A DNA stretch of 6,055 nucleotides from an uncultured Anaerosacchariphilus sp. (lineage in GTDB: Bacteria; Bacillota; Clostridia; Lachnospirales; Lachnospiraceae). The stretch lies in the NCBI GenBank assembly GCA_934373375.1, contig CAKROP010000137.1, forward strand, positions 1 to 6,055, written 5' to 3'. The translations under genes were made by a program, and so were the position numbers. Shown here one piece after another: positions 1 to 5,979 of this stretch; positions within the stretch are counted from its first letter, which is position 1, and the number at the start of each line of letters is the position of its first letter. Below the pieces are notes generated by a model that was not told the origin of the DNA, did no database searches, and saw only the letters and a program-made list of their open reading frames with translations.

Positions 1-201
1 GTGGCGGGCTATACCCCTGGCAAGACCGCAACCATTTCCACCACGGTCTATCAGCTGTGGAGGACGAACAATGACGCCCTTGCCTTCAAATGGGTTCTGG
101 TCAATGTGGTCATTTCCGCAGTGGTTCTGCTGGCGGTAAATCTGCTGGAGAAGAGCGAGCGGGCGTCCCGCACAGGCACAAAACGAAAGGCCGGGAGGTA
201 G
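1..201 (+). CDS. modB: Molybdate ABC transporter permease ModB, C-terminal end (5' truncated by window)
   Basis: Only the last 66 codons are present; the gene begins before the window, so the GTG at base 1 is not the true start. ModB is the membrane subunit that moves molybdate (or tungstate) inward, paired with ModC and a binding protein ModA that is not visible here. The fragment opens with AGYTPGKTATIS, matching the conserved 'G-x-x-P-G-x-T-x-T' stretch near the end of ModB permeases. One hydrophobic membrane segment follows (about residues 31-49 of the fragment, WVLVNVVISAVVLLAVNLL), then a short basic cytoplasmic tail. The TAG stop at 199-201 lies five bases before modC, so the two genes are surely co-transcribed. 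The modC context makes the molybdate assignment firmer than the fragment alone would. A sulfate or other anion permease is the less likely alternative. Confidence 0.87.
   Translation: MAGYTPGKTATISTTVYQLWRTNNDALAFKWVLVNVVISAVVLLAVNLLEKSERASRTGTKRKAGR
193..198 (+). promoter_or_regulatory. Ribosome binding site of modC
   Basis: GGGAGG lies eight bases before the ATG at 207 and immediately before the modB stop codon. It decides the modC start: the reading frame stays open upstream to about base 90, but that stretch overlaps modB in another frame and has no ABC-ATPase character. Confidence 0.8.
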
Positions 202-206
202 AAAAG

Positions 207-1346
207 ATGTCATTGTATGTGGATATCAGAAAAAAGCTGGGAAATTTCACCTTGGAGACTCAGTTTGAGACGGCTGAAGGCGTGACAGGTATTCTGGGTG
301 CCTCCGGCTGCGGAAAAAGTATGACGCTTCGGTGTATCGCGGGGATTGTGAAACCGGATGAAGGTCACATTGAGCTGGACGGTAAGGTGCTTTTTGACGC
401 AAAGAAGAAAATTAATCTGCGGCCCCAGGAACGTCATGTGGGCTTGCTGTTTCAGAATTATGCATTGTTTCCGAATATGACGGTGCGGCAAAATCTGATG
501 GCAGGTCTGATGGCAGAGAAACGGGACAAAAGGGCAGCCGAGGCGAAGATTCGGGAAATGTTGGAGAAGTTTGAGCTGGTGGGTCTTGAAAAGCATAAGC
601 CCGCAGAGCTGTCAGGAGGCCAGCAGCAGCGTGTGGCCCTGGCGCGTATCTTTCTGTCAAGCCCCCGGATGCTGATGCTGGACGAGCCTTTTTCAGCACT
701 GGACGGGTATCTTCGCTGGAACCTGGAACAGGAGCTCCTGGAGACTCTGAAGGATTTCGACGGACCGACCCTGTTTGTGTCCCACAGCCGGGACGAGGTC
801 TATCGGATCTGTGACAGGGTCTGCGTCATGGAGCGGGGCTCCTCCAGCCCGGTGATTCCGGTGAAGCAGCTCTTCGAAGCGCCGGAGTCCAGAGCGGCAG
901 CACTGCTTTCAGGCTGCAAGAACTTCGCCCGGGCGGAGGTAAAGAAAGCGGCGCTGTCAGGCAAGCCGGGCCAGATCTATGTGCAGGACTGGGGCGAAAC
1001 CCTGACCTTCATCGGCGAGCATGCTTCAGAAGTCAACTACGTGGGCGTTCGAAGCCACTTTATTTATCCGGTGAGTGCCACAGAAGCGGCGGCGAAGCCG
1101 GAGAATACCTTCCGATGTCAGATCGAGAAGGTCATTGATGATGTATTTTCTACCGTTATCATGATGAAACCGGTAAATGCGGTGGAATCCGAGGAAAGTC
1201 GGAAAAACCATTTTGGCATCCTGCGGGTGGAAACCACCAAGGAATTCTGGCAGGAGTATTGGCAAAAAGAATGCGCAGGCAAAGAAAATCCGCAGAAGGA
1301 TATCTGGGTGTATATGGATCCGGCGGATGTGATGGTGCTGAGATAG
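207..1346 (+). CDS. modC: Molybdate ABC transporter ATP-binding protein ModC
   Basis: This 379-residue cytoplasmic ATPase powers molybdate/tungstate import by ModB. All ABC landmarks are present and in order: Walker A GASGCGKS (31-38), Q-loop Q83 in [11 protein letters not shown], signature LSGGQQQR (135-142), Walker B LMLDE (156-160), D-loop SALD (163-166) and H-loop H193 in FVSHSRDE. The short N-terminal part and the '[14 protein letters not shown]' type Q-loop are typical of ModC and related anion ATPases. Residues from about 235 to 379 form a separate C-terminal part, where ModC proteins usually carry a molybdate-binding (Mop/TOBE-like) regulatory domain; here the similarity is not obvious by eye. 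The ATG at 207 is chosen because a good ribosome binding site precedes it and the protein then begins directly with the first beta strand of the ABC fold. The gene follows modB by five bases and converges on moaA. Molybdate specificity rests partly on the nearby moa genes. Confidence 0.9.
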   Translation: MSLYVDIRKKLGNFTLETQFETAEGVTGILGASGCGKSMTLRCIAGIVKPDEGHIELDGKVLFDAKKKINLRPQERHVGLLFQNYALFPNMTVRQNLMAGLMAEKRDKRAAEAKIREMLEKFELVGLEKHKPAELSGGQQQRVALARIFLSSPRMLMLDEPFSALDGYLRWNLEQELLETLKDFDGPTLFVSHSRDEVYRICDRVCVMERGSSSPVIPVKQLFEAPESRAAALLSGCKNFARAEVKKAALSGKPGQIYVQDWGETLTFIGEHASEVNYVGVRSHFIYPVSATEAAAKPENTFRCQIEKVIDDVFSTVIMMKPVNAVESEESRKNHFGILRVETTKEFWQEYWQKECAGKENPQKDIWVYMDPADVMVLR

Positions 1347-1365
1347 AAAAATTGCGGAAATAGAA

Positions 1366-1411
1366 AAATGTCGAAGAACGGACAGGGCTTACCCGCCGAT
1401 CTTCGACATTT
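1366..1411. terminator. Bidirectional hairpin terminator between modC and moaA
   Basis: A perfect 12-base inverted repeat, AAATGTCGAAGA (1366-1377) and TCTTCGACATTT (1400-1411), encloses a 22-base centre. The centre can pair further: CGG 1379-1381 with CCG 1396-1398, and GGG 1385-1387 with CCC 1392-1394, leaving the loop CTTA. On the minus strand the stem is followed by a T-rich run (TTTTTCTATTT counting the end of the stem), so it reads as the intrinsic terminator of moaA. On the plus strand it is followed by TTTCTTTC, a poorer tract, so it may also end modBC. Unusually, the 5' arm in the moaA direction is the end of the moaA coding sequence, and the moaA stop codon (1389-1391) sits in the terminal loop. 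Confidence 0.8.
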
Positions 1412-2360
1412 CTTTCAGTTCCGTTACCGTTTGTACATTTTCAAAGCAATGAGCCACAGGCTTCTGTTCGATGGCCTGCCGGATCAGCTCTTTCACGTCC
1501 TCGGGACTTCCGGTCCGGAGGGCGTTTTTTATGGAAATACGGTCGCTGTAGCAGAGACAGGGCTTGAGATCGCCGGTGGCTGTCAGGCGGATGCGGTTAC
1601 AATTCTGACAGAATTTTCCATGAATGGCGCTGATAAAGCCGATGCTGCCCTGAAAACCGTCGATGTGGTAATAGCGGGCCGGGCCGTTGCCATGGGTGTG
1701 GAGATCCGGCGTTACGCGATCTGCTCCATAATGGCTTCTCAGGCGCTCCAGCACCTCCGGGTTGGAGACAGGCTCCATCTCCTTGCCGTGCCCGATGGGC
1801 ATGAGCTCAATAAAACGGACGTCCACCGGGTGAACCTTGGCTAACTCAGCCAGGGCGATGCATTCCATGTCGTTGACGCCCCGCTGCAGCACGGCATTGA
1901 TTTTTACGGGAATACCGCGGCTTTCCATGGCGCGGATCCCCTCCAGGACTCTCGGAAGCTGGTCAAAACCGGTGATAGCAGTGTATTTCGCGGGATCCAG
2001 AGTATCCAGACTGATATTGACGGCGTGGAGTCCCTGGCGGCAGAGCTCGTCTGCGTATTCCGGGAGCAGTACGCCGTTGGTAGTCAGCGTCACCTGCTCG
2101 ATACCGGGCAATGCGTTTAGCATCCCGATGAGCTCCATGCAGCCCTTCCGAACCAGAGGCTCGCCCCCGGTGACTTTGATTTTGCGGATGCCTAAGGCAG
2201 CAGCCTGCCGACAGACCTCGGTGATCTCCTCCAGGGTCAGAATCTGCTCCATGGGAAGCCATTCGATGCCTTCCGGCATACAGTAGCGGCAGCGTAAGTT
2301 ACAGCGGTCGGTGATGGAGACGCGCATATAGTCGATGTCCCGTCCGTATTGGTCCTTCAT
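1389..2360 (-). CDS. moaA: GTP 3',8-cyclase MoaA (radical SAM, molybdopterin synthesis)
   Basis: MoaA uses S-adenosylmethionine and two [4Fe-4S] clusters to turn GTP into (8S)-3',8-cyclo-7,8-dihydroguanosine 5'-triphosphate, the first committed step of molybdenum cofactor synthesis; MoaC takes the product on. The 323-residue protein is full length for the family. It shows the radical-SAM motif C20-x3-C24-x2-C27 (CNLRCRYC), the SAM-contacting GGEP (65-68), the C-terminal substrate-side cluster ligands C251, C254 and C268 (GKFCQNCNRIRLT and LKPCLC), and the C-terminal Gly-Gly (IGG) known to be needed for activity. The ATG at 2358-2360 matches the usual MoaA beginning (YGRxIxYMRVSITDRCNLRC) and has an excellent ribosome binding site inside the end of moaC. 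The moaC stop is only three bases away, so moaC-moaA is one transcription unit. The last codons form one arm of the terminator hairpin. Confidence 0.97.
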   Translation of the reverse strand: MKDQYGRDIDYMRVSITDRCNLRCRYCMPEGIEWLPMEQILTLEEITEVCRQAAALGIRKIKVTGGEPLVRKGCMELIGMLNALPGIEQVTLTTNGVLLPEYADELCRQGLHAVNISLDTLDPAKYTAITGFDQLPRVLEGIRAMESRGIPVKINAVLQRGVNDMECIALAELAKVHPVDVRFIELMPIGHGKEMEPVSNPEVLERLRSHYGADRVTPDLHTHGNGPARYYHIDGFQGSIGFISAIHGKFCQNCNRIRLTATGDLKPCLCYSDRISIKNALRTGSPEDVKELIRQAIEQKPVAHCFENVQTVTELKEMSKIGG

Positions 2361-2363
2361 GGG

Positions 2364-2846
2364 TTAATCCGCCTTTCTCACAAAATCGCCGCTTTTTCCG
2401 CCGCTTTTCCGGCAGAGATGGATGTCGGTCATTTCCATGCTTTTATCCACGGCCTTGCACATGTCGTAGATGGTGAGGAGCGCCACCTGAACGCCGGTCA
2501 GTGCCTCCATTTCCACGCCGGTCTTTCCGGTGGTGCGGACGGTGCAGGCCGCCCGGACGGAGGAGGTCTCTTCCTCCAGCTCAAAGCTTATCTCCACCTT
2601 GGTCAGGTTCAGAAGATGGCAGAGGGGAATCAGCTCGGAGGTCTTCTTGGCTCCCATGATTCCGGCCACCCGGGCCACGCCCAGCACGTCGCCCTTTCCC
2701 ATCTCCCCTTCCTTTACCTTTTCAAAGCATTCCCGGCTCATGGAGATACGGCCCTCAGCCACAGCCTCCCTTGCGGTCTCGGCCTTGGCGCTTACGTCCA
2801 CCATGACGGCCTCGCCCTGGCGGTTAAAATGTGTAAATTCACTCAT
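2364..2846 (-). CDS. moaC: Cyclic pyranopterin monophosphate synthase MoaC
   Basis: MoaC converts the MoaA product to cyclic pyranopterin monophosphate, the second step of molybdenum cofactor synthesis. The 160 residues match E. coli MoaC (161 residues, recalled) along the whole length, from the N-terminal '[17 protein letters not shown]' to the C-terminal SGGKSGDF. The catalytic residues known from E. coli are all in place and even keep their numbers: K51 (GKGDV), D128 and K131 (IYDMCKA). [12 protein letters not shown] (107-118) is also typical. A small oddity is LIPLCHLL (72-79), where most MoaC proteins I recall read LCHP. The start is fixed by alignment and by an in-frame TAG two codons upstream. 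There is no standard purine-rich ribosome binding site; the best pairing is GTGAT five bases before the ATG. The gene follows the phosphatase gene by 97 bases and precedes moaA by three. Confidence 0.97.
   Translation of the reverse strand: MSEFTHFNRQGEAVMVDVSAKAETAREAVAEGRISMSRECFEKVKEGEMGKGDVLGVARVAGIMGAKKTSELIPLCHLLNLTKVEISFELEEETSSVRAACTVRTTGKTGVEMEALTGVQVALLTIYDMCKAVDKSMEMTDIHLCRKSGGKSGDFVRKAD
2369..2378 (-). promoter_or_regulatory. Ribosome binding site of moaA, inside the end of moaC
   Basis: On the minus strand AGAAAGGCGG ends eight bases before the moaA ATG. It differs at one base from the full complement of a typical 16S rRNA tail (AGAAAGGAGG). The same ten bases precede the hydrogenase-like gene. 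Confidence 0.75.
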
Positions 2847-2941
2847 GATCTATCACAACAAACCCAATCATCTAAGGTCAGATTTGCTTTTCCTTTCTTT
2901 TTTATTATTTGCCCGTGTTCCCAGGGTATTCGGGGATACCC
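2847..2941 (-). other. Leader between phosphatase gene and moaC, with small hairpin and purine tract
   Basis: Read on the minus strand, this 95-base gap starts right after the phosphatase stop codon with the perfect hairpin GGGTAT-CCCCGA-ATACCC (2941-2924). It is followed by TGGGAACACGGGC and then a purine-rich run, AATAATAAAAAAGAAAGG, ending near 2892. The hairpin has no T-run after it, so it is not a standard terminator. An overlapping pairing (CCCG with CGGG) would exclude it. A ten-codon open frame (2839-2871) overlaps the moaC start. No convincing promoter boxes are visible; CTGACC (about 2872-2879) with a weak AT-containing box downstream is the only candidate. The gap is too short and lacks the structure expected for a Moco riboswitch. 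It is therefore unclear whether moaCA has its own promoter or reads through from the phosphatase gene. Confidence 0.45.
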
Positions 2942-4144
2942 TCAGACAGCCCAGAACGAGATATTCACGTTCTTCCCGGCCTTCCGCAGATGCTCGATCA
3001 GCGCCTCCACCGTCCGGGTCTTGGTCTGGGCTGTAATTTCACTGCCCTCATAAGCCTGATTATAAGCATTTCCAAAGAAAACGTTGATATCCGTGGCCCA
3101 GGTAAAAAGAAGGGTTCCGAGCCTGGCCGCTCCGTCCTTTTTCCCCAGCATTTCGTGGAAGCTTAAGCGATCCTCGCGGAAATCCTCGCAGTATTCTACC
3201 AGCCGCTCCAGGGTCAGCAGACCTTCGGTGACCAGATCCGCGCCGGGCAGCCGCATCAGAGATGGAACGTCATCCACTGCGGAGTCTTCGATGGTGGTCA
3301 GAGGCTGCTTCAGATACCGGGCTGCGATCTTCGCGGTGGTACCGCCGCAGATTACATGCTTTCCCTCTTTTTTCCAGAAGTTATCCATGTAAGAGGTATC
3401 GTCCTCGGAGGTGTGGGGCGGGCCGATCATCAGGTTGACGGTCTGCTTTTTGCAGAAGCGCAGAGCCAGTACTGTCAGGTCATCGTCGGTCTCGTCCATA
3501 TTCAGGGCCAGGCCCGCGTAGGCAATATCCACAGCCATTTCCTGGGCGCTCATGCCCGGGCGGTATTTTTTCTGACAGTAGCGCAGGACCTCATTGCGGC
3601 CCCAGCCGCCGTCGGTGGTCTTGCCCATACCTGCATTGGTGACGCCGTCGGACATGAGGATCAGCATGTCGTCCTCCCGGAGGTCGAAGGTGCTCTCGTG
3701 GATGACCTTTTCCTTCAGGGTAAAGGTAGAATAGGGATAGGCCGTTACCTTACCGTTCCGAATCAGAATGGCATCCGGATTGTCAAACTGATAGAGCAGC
3801 GCCTGCCGTCCCCTGATATCCAGCACCGTAAAGGTGGAATAGGCCAGATGCCGGACACTGCACACGGGCAGCGTATCGGCCACGGCGGCCACCGCGTCAT
3901 AGATGGGCAGCTTTTTGATAATCATATGGCTGAGCATCCGGGCAGTCAGCGTGGAGAGAATATTGGCCTTGACGCCGCTTCCCAGTCCGTCGGACAGCAC
4001 CAGCACATGGTCGGAATCATTTTCCATAATATCAAAAAAATCACCGCAGATGGTTTCCCGTTTTTTATTGAGACTTACCCAGCCGAAATCCGTCACCAGT
4101 CCGTCGAAGGACACGTTCAGCCGATAGTTTCCGTCTTTATTCAT
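2942..4144 (-). CDS. SpoIIE/PP2C-family serine phosphatase paired with the hydrogenase-like sensor
   Basis: The N-terminal part (about 25-232) is a SpoIIE-type PP2C domain, which removes phosphate from Ser/Thr, often on anti-sigma-factor antagonists. The metal-binding acidic residues are visible: D35 in ICGDFF, D52 in LSDGLGSG (51-57), D166 in MSDGVTNAG (164-172) and D221/D222 in DETDDDLTVL, so it should be active. Residues about 236-400 form a second part that I do not recognise as a known fold; it begins VNLMIGPPHTSED and contains VICGGTTAKIAARYL (264-278). No membrane segment or signal peptide is seen, so it should act in the cytoplasm. The ATG (4142-4144) overlaps the end of the upstream hydrogenase-like gene by eight bases, with GAGG six bases before it, pointing to coupled translation. 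PP2C-type phosphatases are known neighbours of sensory [FeFe] hydrogenases (HydS type) in Clostridia and Thermotogae. By inference it is the output of that sensor. Its substrate is not shown by the sequence. Confidence 0.88.
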   Translation of the reverse strand: MNKDGNYRLNVSFDGLVTDFGWVSLNKKRETICGDFFDIMENDSDHVLVLSDGLGSGVKANILSTLTARMLSHMIIKKLPIYDAVAAVADTLPVCSVRHLAYSTFTVLDIRGRQALLYQFDNPDAILIRNGKVTAYPYSTFTLKEKVIHESTFDLREDDMLILMSDGVTNAGMGKTTDGGWGRNEVLRYCQKKYRPGMSAQEMAVDIAYAGLALNMDETDDDLTVLALRFCKKQTVNLMIGPPHTSEDDTSYMDNFWKKEGKHVICGGTTAKIAARYLKQPLTTIEDSAVDDVPSLMRLPGADLVTEGLLTLERLVEYCEDFREDRLSFHEMLGKKDGAARLGTLLFTWATDINVFFGNAYNQAYEGSEITAQTKTRTVEALIEHLRKAGKNVNISFWAV

Positions 4145-5894
4145 CGCTATCCTCGTCCTCCCTGAGAATGGTGCGCTTCAGCTGTTCCACGGCCACCTTG
4201 GTGTCTGCGGCTGTCTCGCCCAGGAGGCTTGCGATCTGATGCACCAGTTTTAACTGTTCGGAGGCCAGCTTGTCGGCCATGGCGGCTGCGTTATTCTGGG
4301 CCTTCCGGATACGCTGCTTTTCCTCGATTTCCTTTGTGATATCCTTCATGACACAGAGAATCAGCTGATTTTTCCGGTCATTGGCCAGGGTGCGCTCCAG
4401 ATAGATATCCCGATCCTCCAGATAAATCTGATCGTGGGACATATTTTTGTCGAAGGAAATCATATTGACCAGGGTGTAATCATCCATCAGATCGGACACG
4501 GTCTCCCCGATCAGTGCGCGCTTATGGAGCGGATCAAACAGATCCTTTGCGGCCTGATTCATATGAATGACTTTTAGTTGATAATCCACCGTCACCAGGA
4601 TACCGGGCATCACATTGATGATTTTGTTGGAATAGCTCTCCTGACGCTCCCGCATAAAGGGAACGCACATGGAGATCTCGGCCTTACCGGCCAGCACGGC
4701 CTTTGCCTTTTCCCTGCAGGTATTATAGCCGCAGGCTCCGCAGTTCAGCTCGTCCTCTGGCGCAAATTTTCCCATCTGGGCCAGTACCTTTTTGATATCT
4801 TCTTCGGAGGCTTCGGTTTCCTGCTGCCGCAGTATGAAGGTGTCATAGTGGCGGCTGATATCGGTCAGAGACTGTGCCGAAAAGTCGTCCCGTTTATAAT
4901 TGGAAATGCCCTTGTACAGGGACGCGTTCTGCAGACGGATCAGGCCGTGGAGCAGTCCGGTCCTGGTCCGGCGGAAGGAAGGACCGCCGATGCAGCCGTT
5001 GGGACAGGCGTTCAGCTCCAGAAAACAGTTGGAATAACTGTCCGGATCCGCCATAAATTCATTTAGAATCTGCTTGCAGCTGTCGATACCGCAGGCGGGA
5101 AGATAGCGCTGGTGAACGGATGGATGCATAGCCATGGTGAAACCGCCGGACATGGCCATAATGCGGGAAAGCCGGATATCCCGCTCTGCATCCGGAGGCA
5201 CATTTGCCGGAGCAGCCACCTGCACCTGAACAGCAGCCAGCCATTCCTGCAGCTCACTGAAGGTAATGACATAATCCACATAATTGTCTGTCTCCCGCAT
5301 CTGGGCTAGACCGGAGATACAGGGGGAGACAGAGAGAATCCGCGCGTCGGGATACCGGCTTTTCAGGTAGCGGGCATGGGCCTGCATCACGGAAAGAACC
5401 GGAGCAAGATAGGGTACCAGGTCCGGATAACGCTTCTGAATCAGCTGTACGATGACCGGACAGTTGGAAGAGATGGTGGGCGTGTCCTGTGCCCGTTCCT
5501 CCACCAGGTCCTCATAAGCGGTCTTGACCAGATACGCTCCGGCGGCCGCGTCAAAGGCGTCAGACAGACCGAGCTTTTTCAGGGCCTCGGTCAGAGCCGG
5601 CAGGCTGTCGGTTCCGAATTCCGCCACGTAGGCCGGGTGAAGGGACGCGATGACCTGGCCGCCGCCCCGGATAAAGTCATGCACCCTGGGAATCATATTC
5701 AGTTCTTCCTTGGCGTTCTGGGGACAGACCAGGGTGCATTTCTCACAGAGGATACACTGATCCTCCAGAATCTGAGCCTGATGGTTGATGACCCGGATGG
5801 CCTTGACCGGACAGTTCCGGACGCATTTATAGCAGTTCCGGCAGTGTACTTTTTTGAATTGTAGAAATGAAGTGTCGGCGTATACCGAAGGCAT
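4137..5894 (-). CDS. [FeFe]-hydrogenase-like iron-sulfur sensor protein with PAS domain (HydS-like)
   Basis: Four parts are visible in this 585-residue protein. (1) A two-cluster ferredoxin domain: C18-C21-C24-C28 and C47-C50-C53-C57, both CxxCxxCxxxCP. (2) An [FeFe]-hydrogenase large-subunit-like domain (about 75-345) with the three H-cluster motifs in altered form: SSNCP (C145), SPCISGLAQ (C192) and ELNACPNGCIGG (C297, C301). (3) A small [4Fe-4S] domain: C385, C388, C393 and C410 (CGACGYNTC...MCVP). (4) A PAS domain (about 421-520) and a charged helical tail containing VHQIASLLGETAADTKVAV. The four cysteines that anchor the H-cluster are kept, but the proton-transfer Cys of canonical TSCCP is Asn, the Lys of PCxxK is Gly, and the Met residues of motifs 2 and 3 are Ser and Asn. 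Such domain order is known from sensory group C/D-type hydrogenases (HydS, HfsB). I infer a redox or H2 sensor rather than a main hydrogenase. The ATG has AGAAAGGCGG ten bases upstream. The phosphatase gene overlaps its end. Confidence 0.88.
   Translation of the reverse strand: MPSVYADTSFLQFKKVHCRNCYKCVRNCPVKAIRVINHQAQILEDQCILCEKCTLVCPQNAKEELNMIPRVHDFIRGGGQVIASLHPAYVAEFGTDSLPALTEALKKLGLSDAFDAAAGAYLVKTAYEDLVEERAQDTPTISSNCPVIVQLIQKRYPDLVPYLAPVLSVMQAHARYLKSRYPDARILSVSPCISGLAQMRETDNYVDYVITFSELQEWLAAVQVQVAAPANVPPDAERDIRLSRIMAMSGGFTMAMHPSVHQRYLPACGIDSCKQILNEFMADPDSYSNCFLELNACPNGCIGGPSFRRTRTGLLHGLIRLQNASLYKGISNYKRDDFSAQSLTDISRHYDTFILRQQETEASEEDIKKVLAQMGKFAPEDELNCGACGYNTCREKAKAVLAGKAEISMCVPFMRERQESYSNKIINVMPGILVTVDYQLKVIHMNQAAKDLFDPLHKRALIGETVSDLMDDYTLVNMISFDKNMSHDQIYLEDRDIYLERTLANDRKNQLILCVMKDITKEIEEKQRIRKAQNNAAAMADKLASEQLKLVHQIASLLGETAADTKVAVEQLKRTILREDEDSDE
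4151..4162 (-). promoter_or_regulatory. Ribosome binding site of the phosphatase gene, inside the upstream gene
   Basis: On the minus strand GGGAGGACGAGG runs through the last codons of the hydrogenase-like gene. Its GAGG lies six bases before the phosphatase ATG, and the two genes share GATGAATAA at the junction. The run also encodes the acidic C-terminal tail (E-D-E-D) of the upstream protein. Confidence 0.7.
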
Positions 5895-5979
5895 AGAATA
5901 AAACCCGCCTTTCTTAAAAGTTATATTTAAAATGGAAATAATTTACAGATATATTTTCTAAAAGAAGATGGTCGGCTTC
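5895..5979 (-). promoter_or_regulatory. AT-rich gap upstream of the hydrogenase-like gene; weak promoter candidate
   Basis: The 85 bases between the probable fdhD stop and the next gene are strongly AT-rich, in contrast to the GC-richer genes around them. On the minus strand TATAAC (5925-5920) could be a -10 box about 25 bases before the ATG, but the hexamer 17 bases further upstream, CTGTAA, matches the -35 consensus at only three positions. Just at the fdhD stop, GGCT-GAGA-AGCC can form a four-pair stem, and GAAG...CTTCTTTT another. Neither is a convincing terminator. Read-through from fdhD is therefore as likely as a separate promoter. Confidence 0.3.
5905..5914 (-). promoter_or_regulatory. 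Ribosome binding site of the hydrogenase-like gene
   Basis: On the minus strand AGAAAGGCGG ends ten bases before the ATG at 5892-5894. It is identical to the moaA site, which supports this start codon; the ferredoxin domain begins 17 residues later, as is usual for the family. Confidence 0.75.

Noticed and set aside
90..206. An earlier start for modC at base 90
   Set aside because: The extra residues overlap the modB membrane segment in another frame and match nothing in ABC ATPases. The ATG at 207 has a good ribosome binding site and starts at the usual place.
1368..1844. Plus-strand open frame starting inside the terminator hairpin and running antisense to moaA
   Set aside because: Its ATG and first codons are simply the inverted copy of the moaA end that forms the hairpin; the rest is moaA antisense with no domain.
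2847..2941. Molybdenum cofactor riboswitch ahead of moaCA
   Set aside because: The gap is only 95 bases, and apart from one six-pair hairpin I see none of the multi-stem structure expected for that riboswitch.
2349..3053. Plus-strand open frame of 234 codons opposite moaC
   Set aside because: It runs antisense through all of moaC, whose catalytic residues are intact, and its product shows no family resemblance.
3356..4165. Long plus-strand open frame of 269 codons opposite the phosphatase gene
   Set aside because: It is the antisense shadow of a PP2C gene with intact motifs. The protein is rich in His/Gln/Gly with no recognisable domain, and no suitable ribosome binding site or operon context supports it.
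4578..5066. Plus-strand open frames opposite the hydrogenase-like gene (also 5376-5864)
   Set aside because: Both lie fully within a well-supported minus-strand gene with conserved cysteine motifs in register; no independent evidence.
5895..5979. Strong sigma-70 promoter or FNR-type operator ahead of the hydrogenase-like gene
   Set aside because: The region is AT-rich, which makes -10-like boxes appear by chance. The matching -35 is poor, and no clear dyad such as TTGAT-N4-ATCAA is present.
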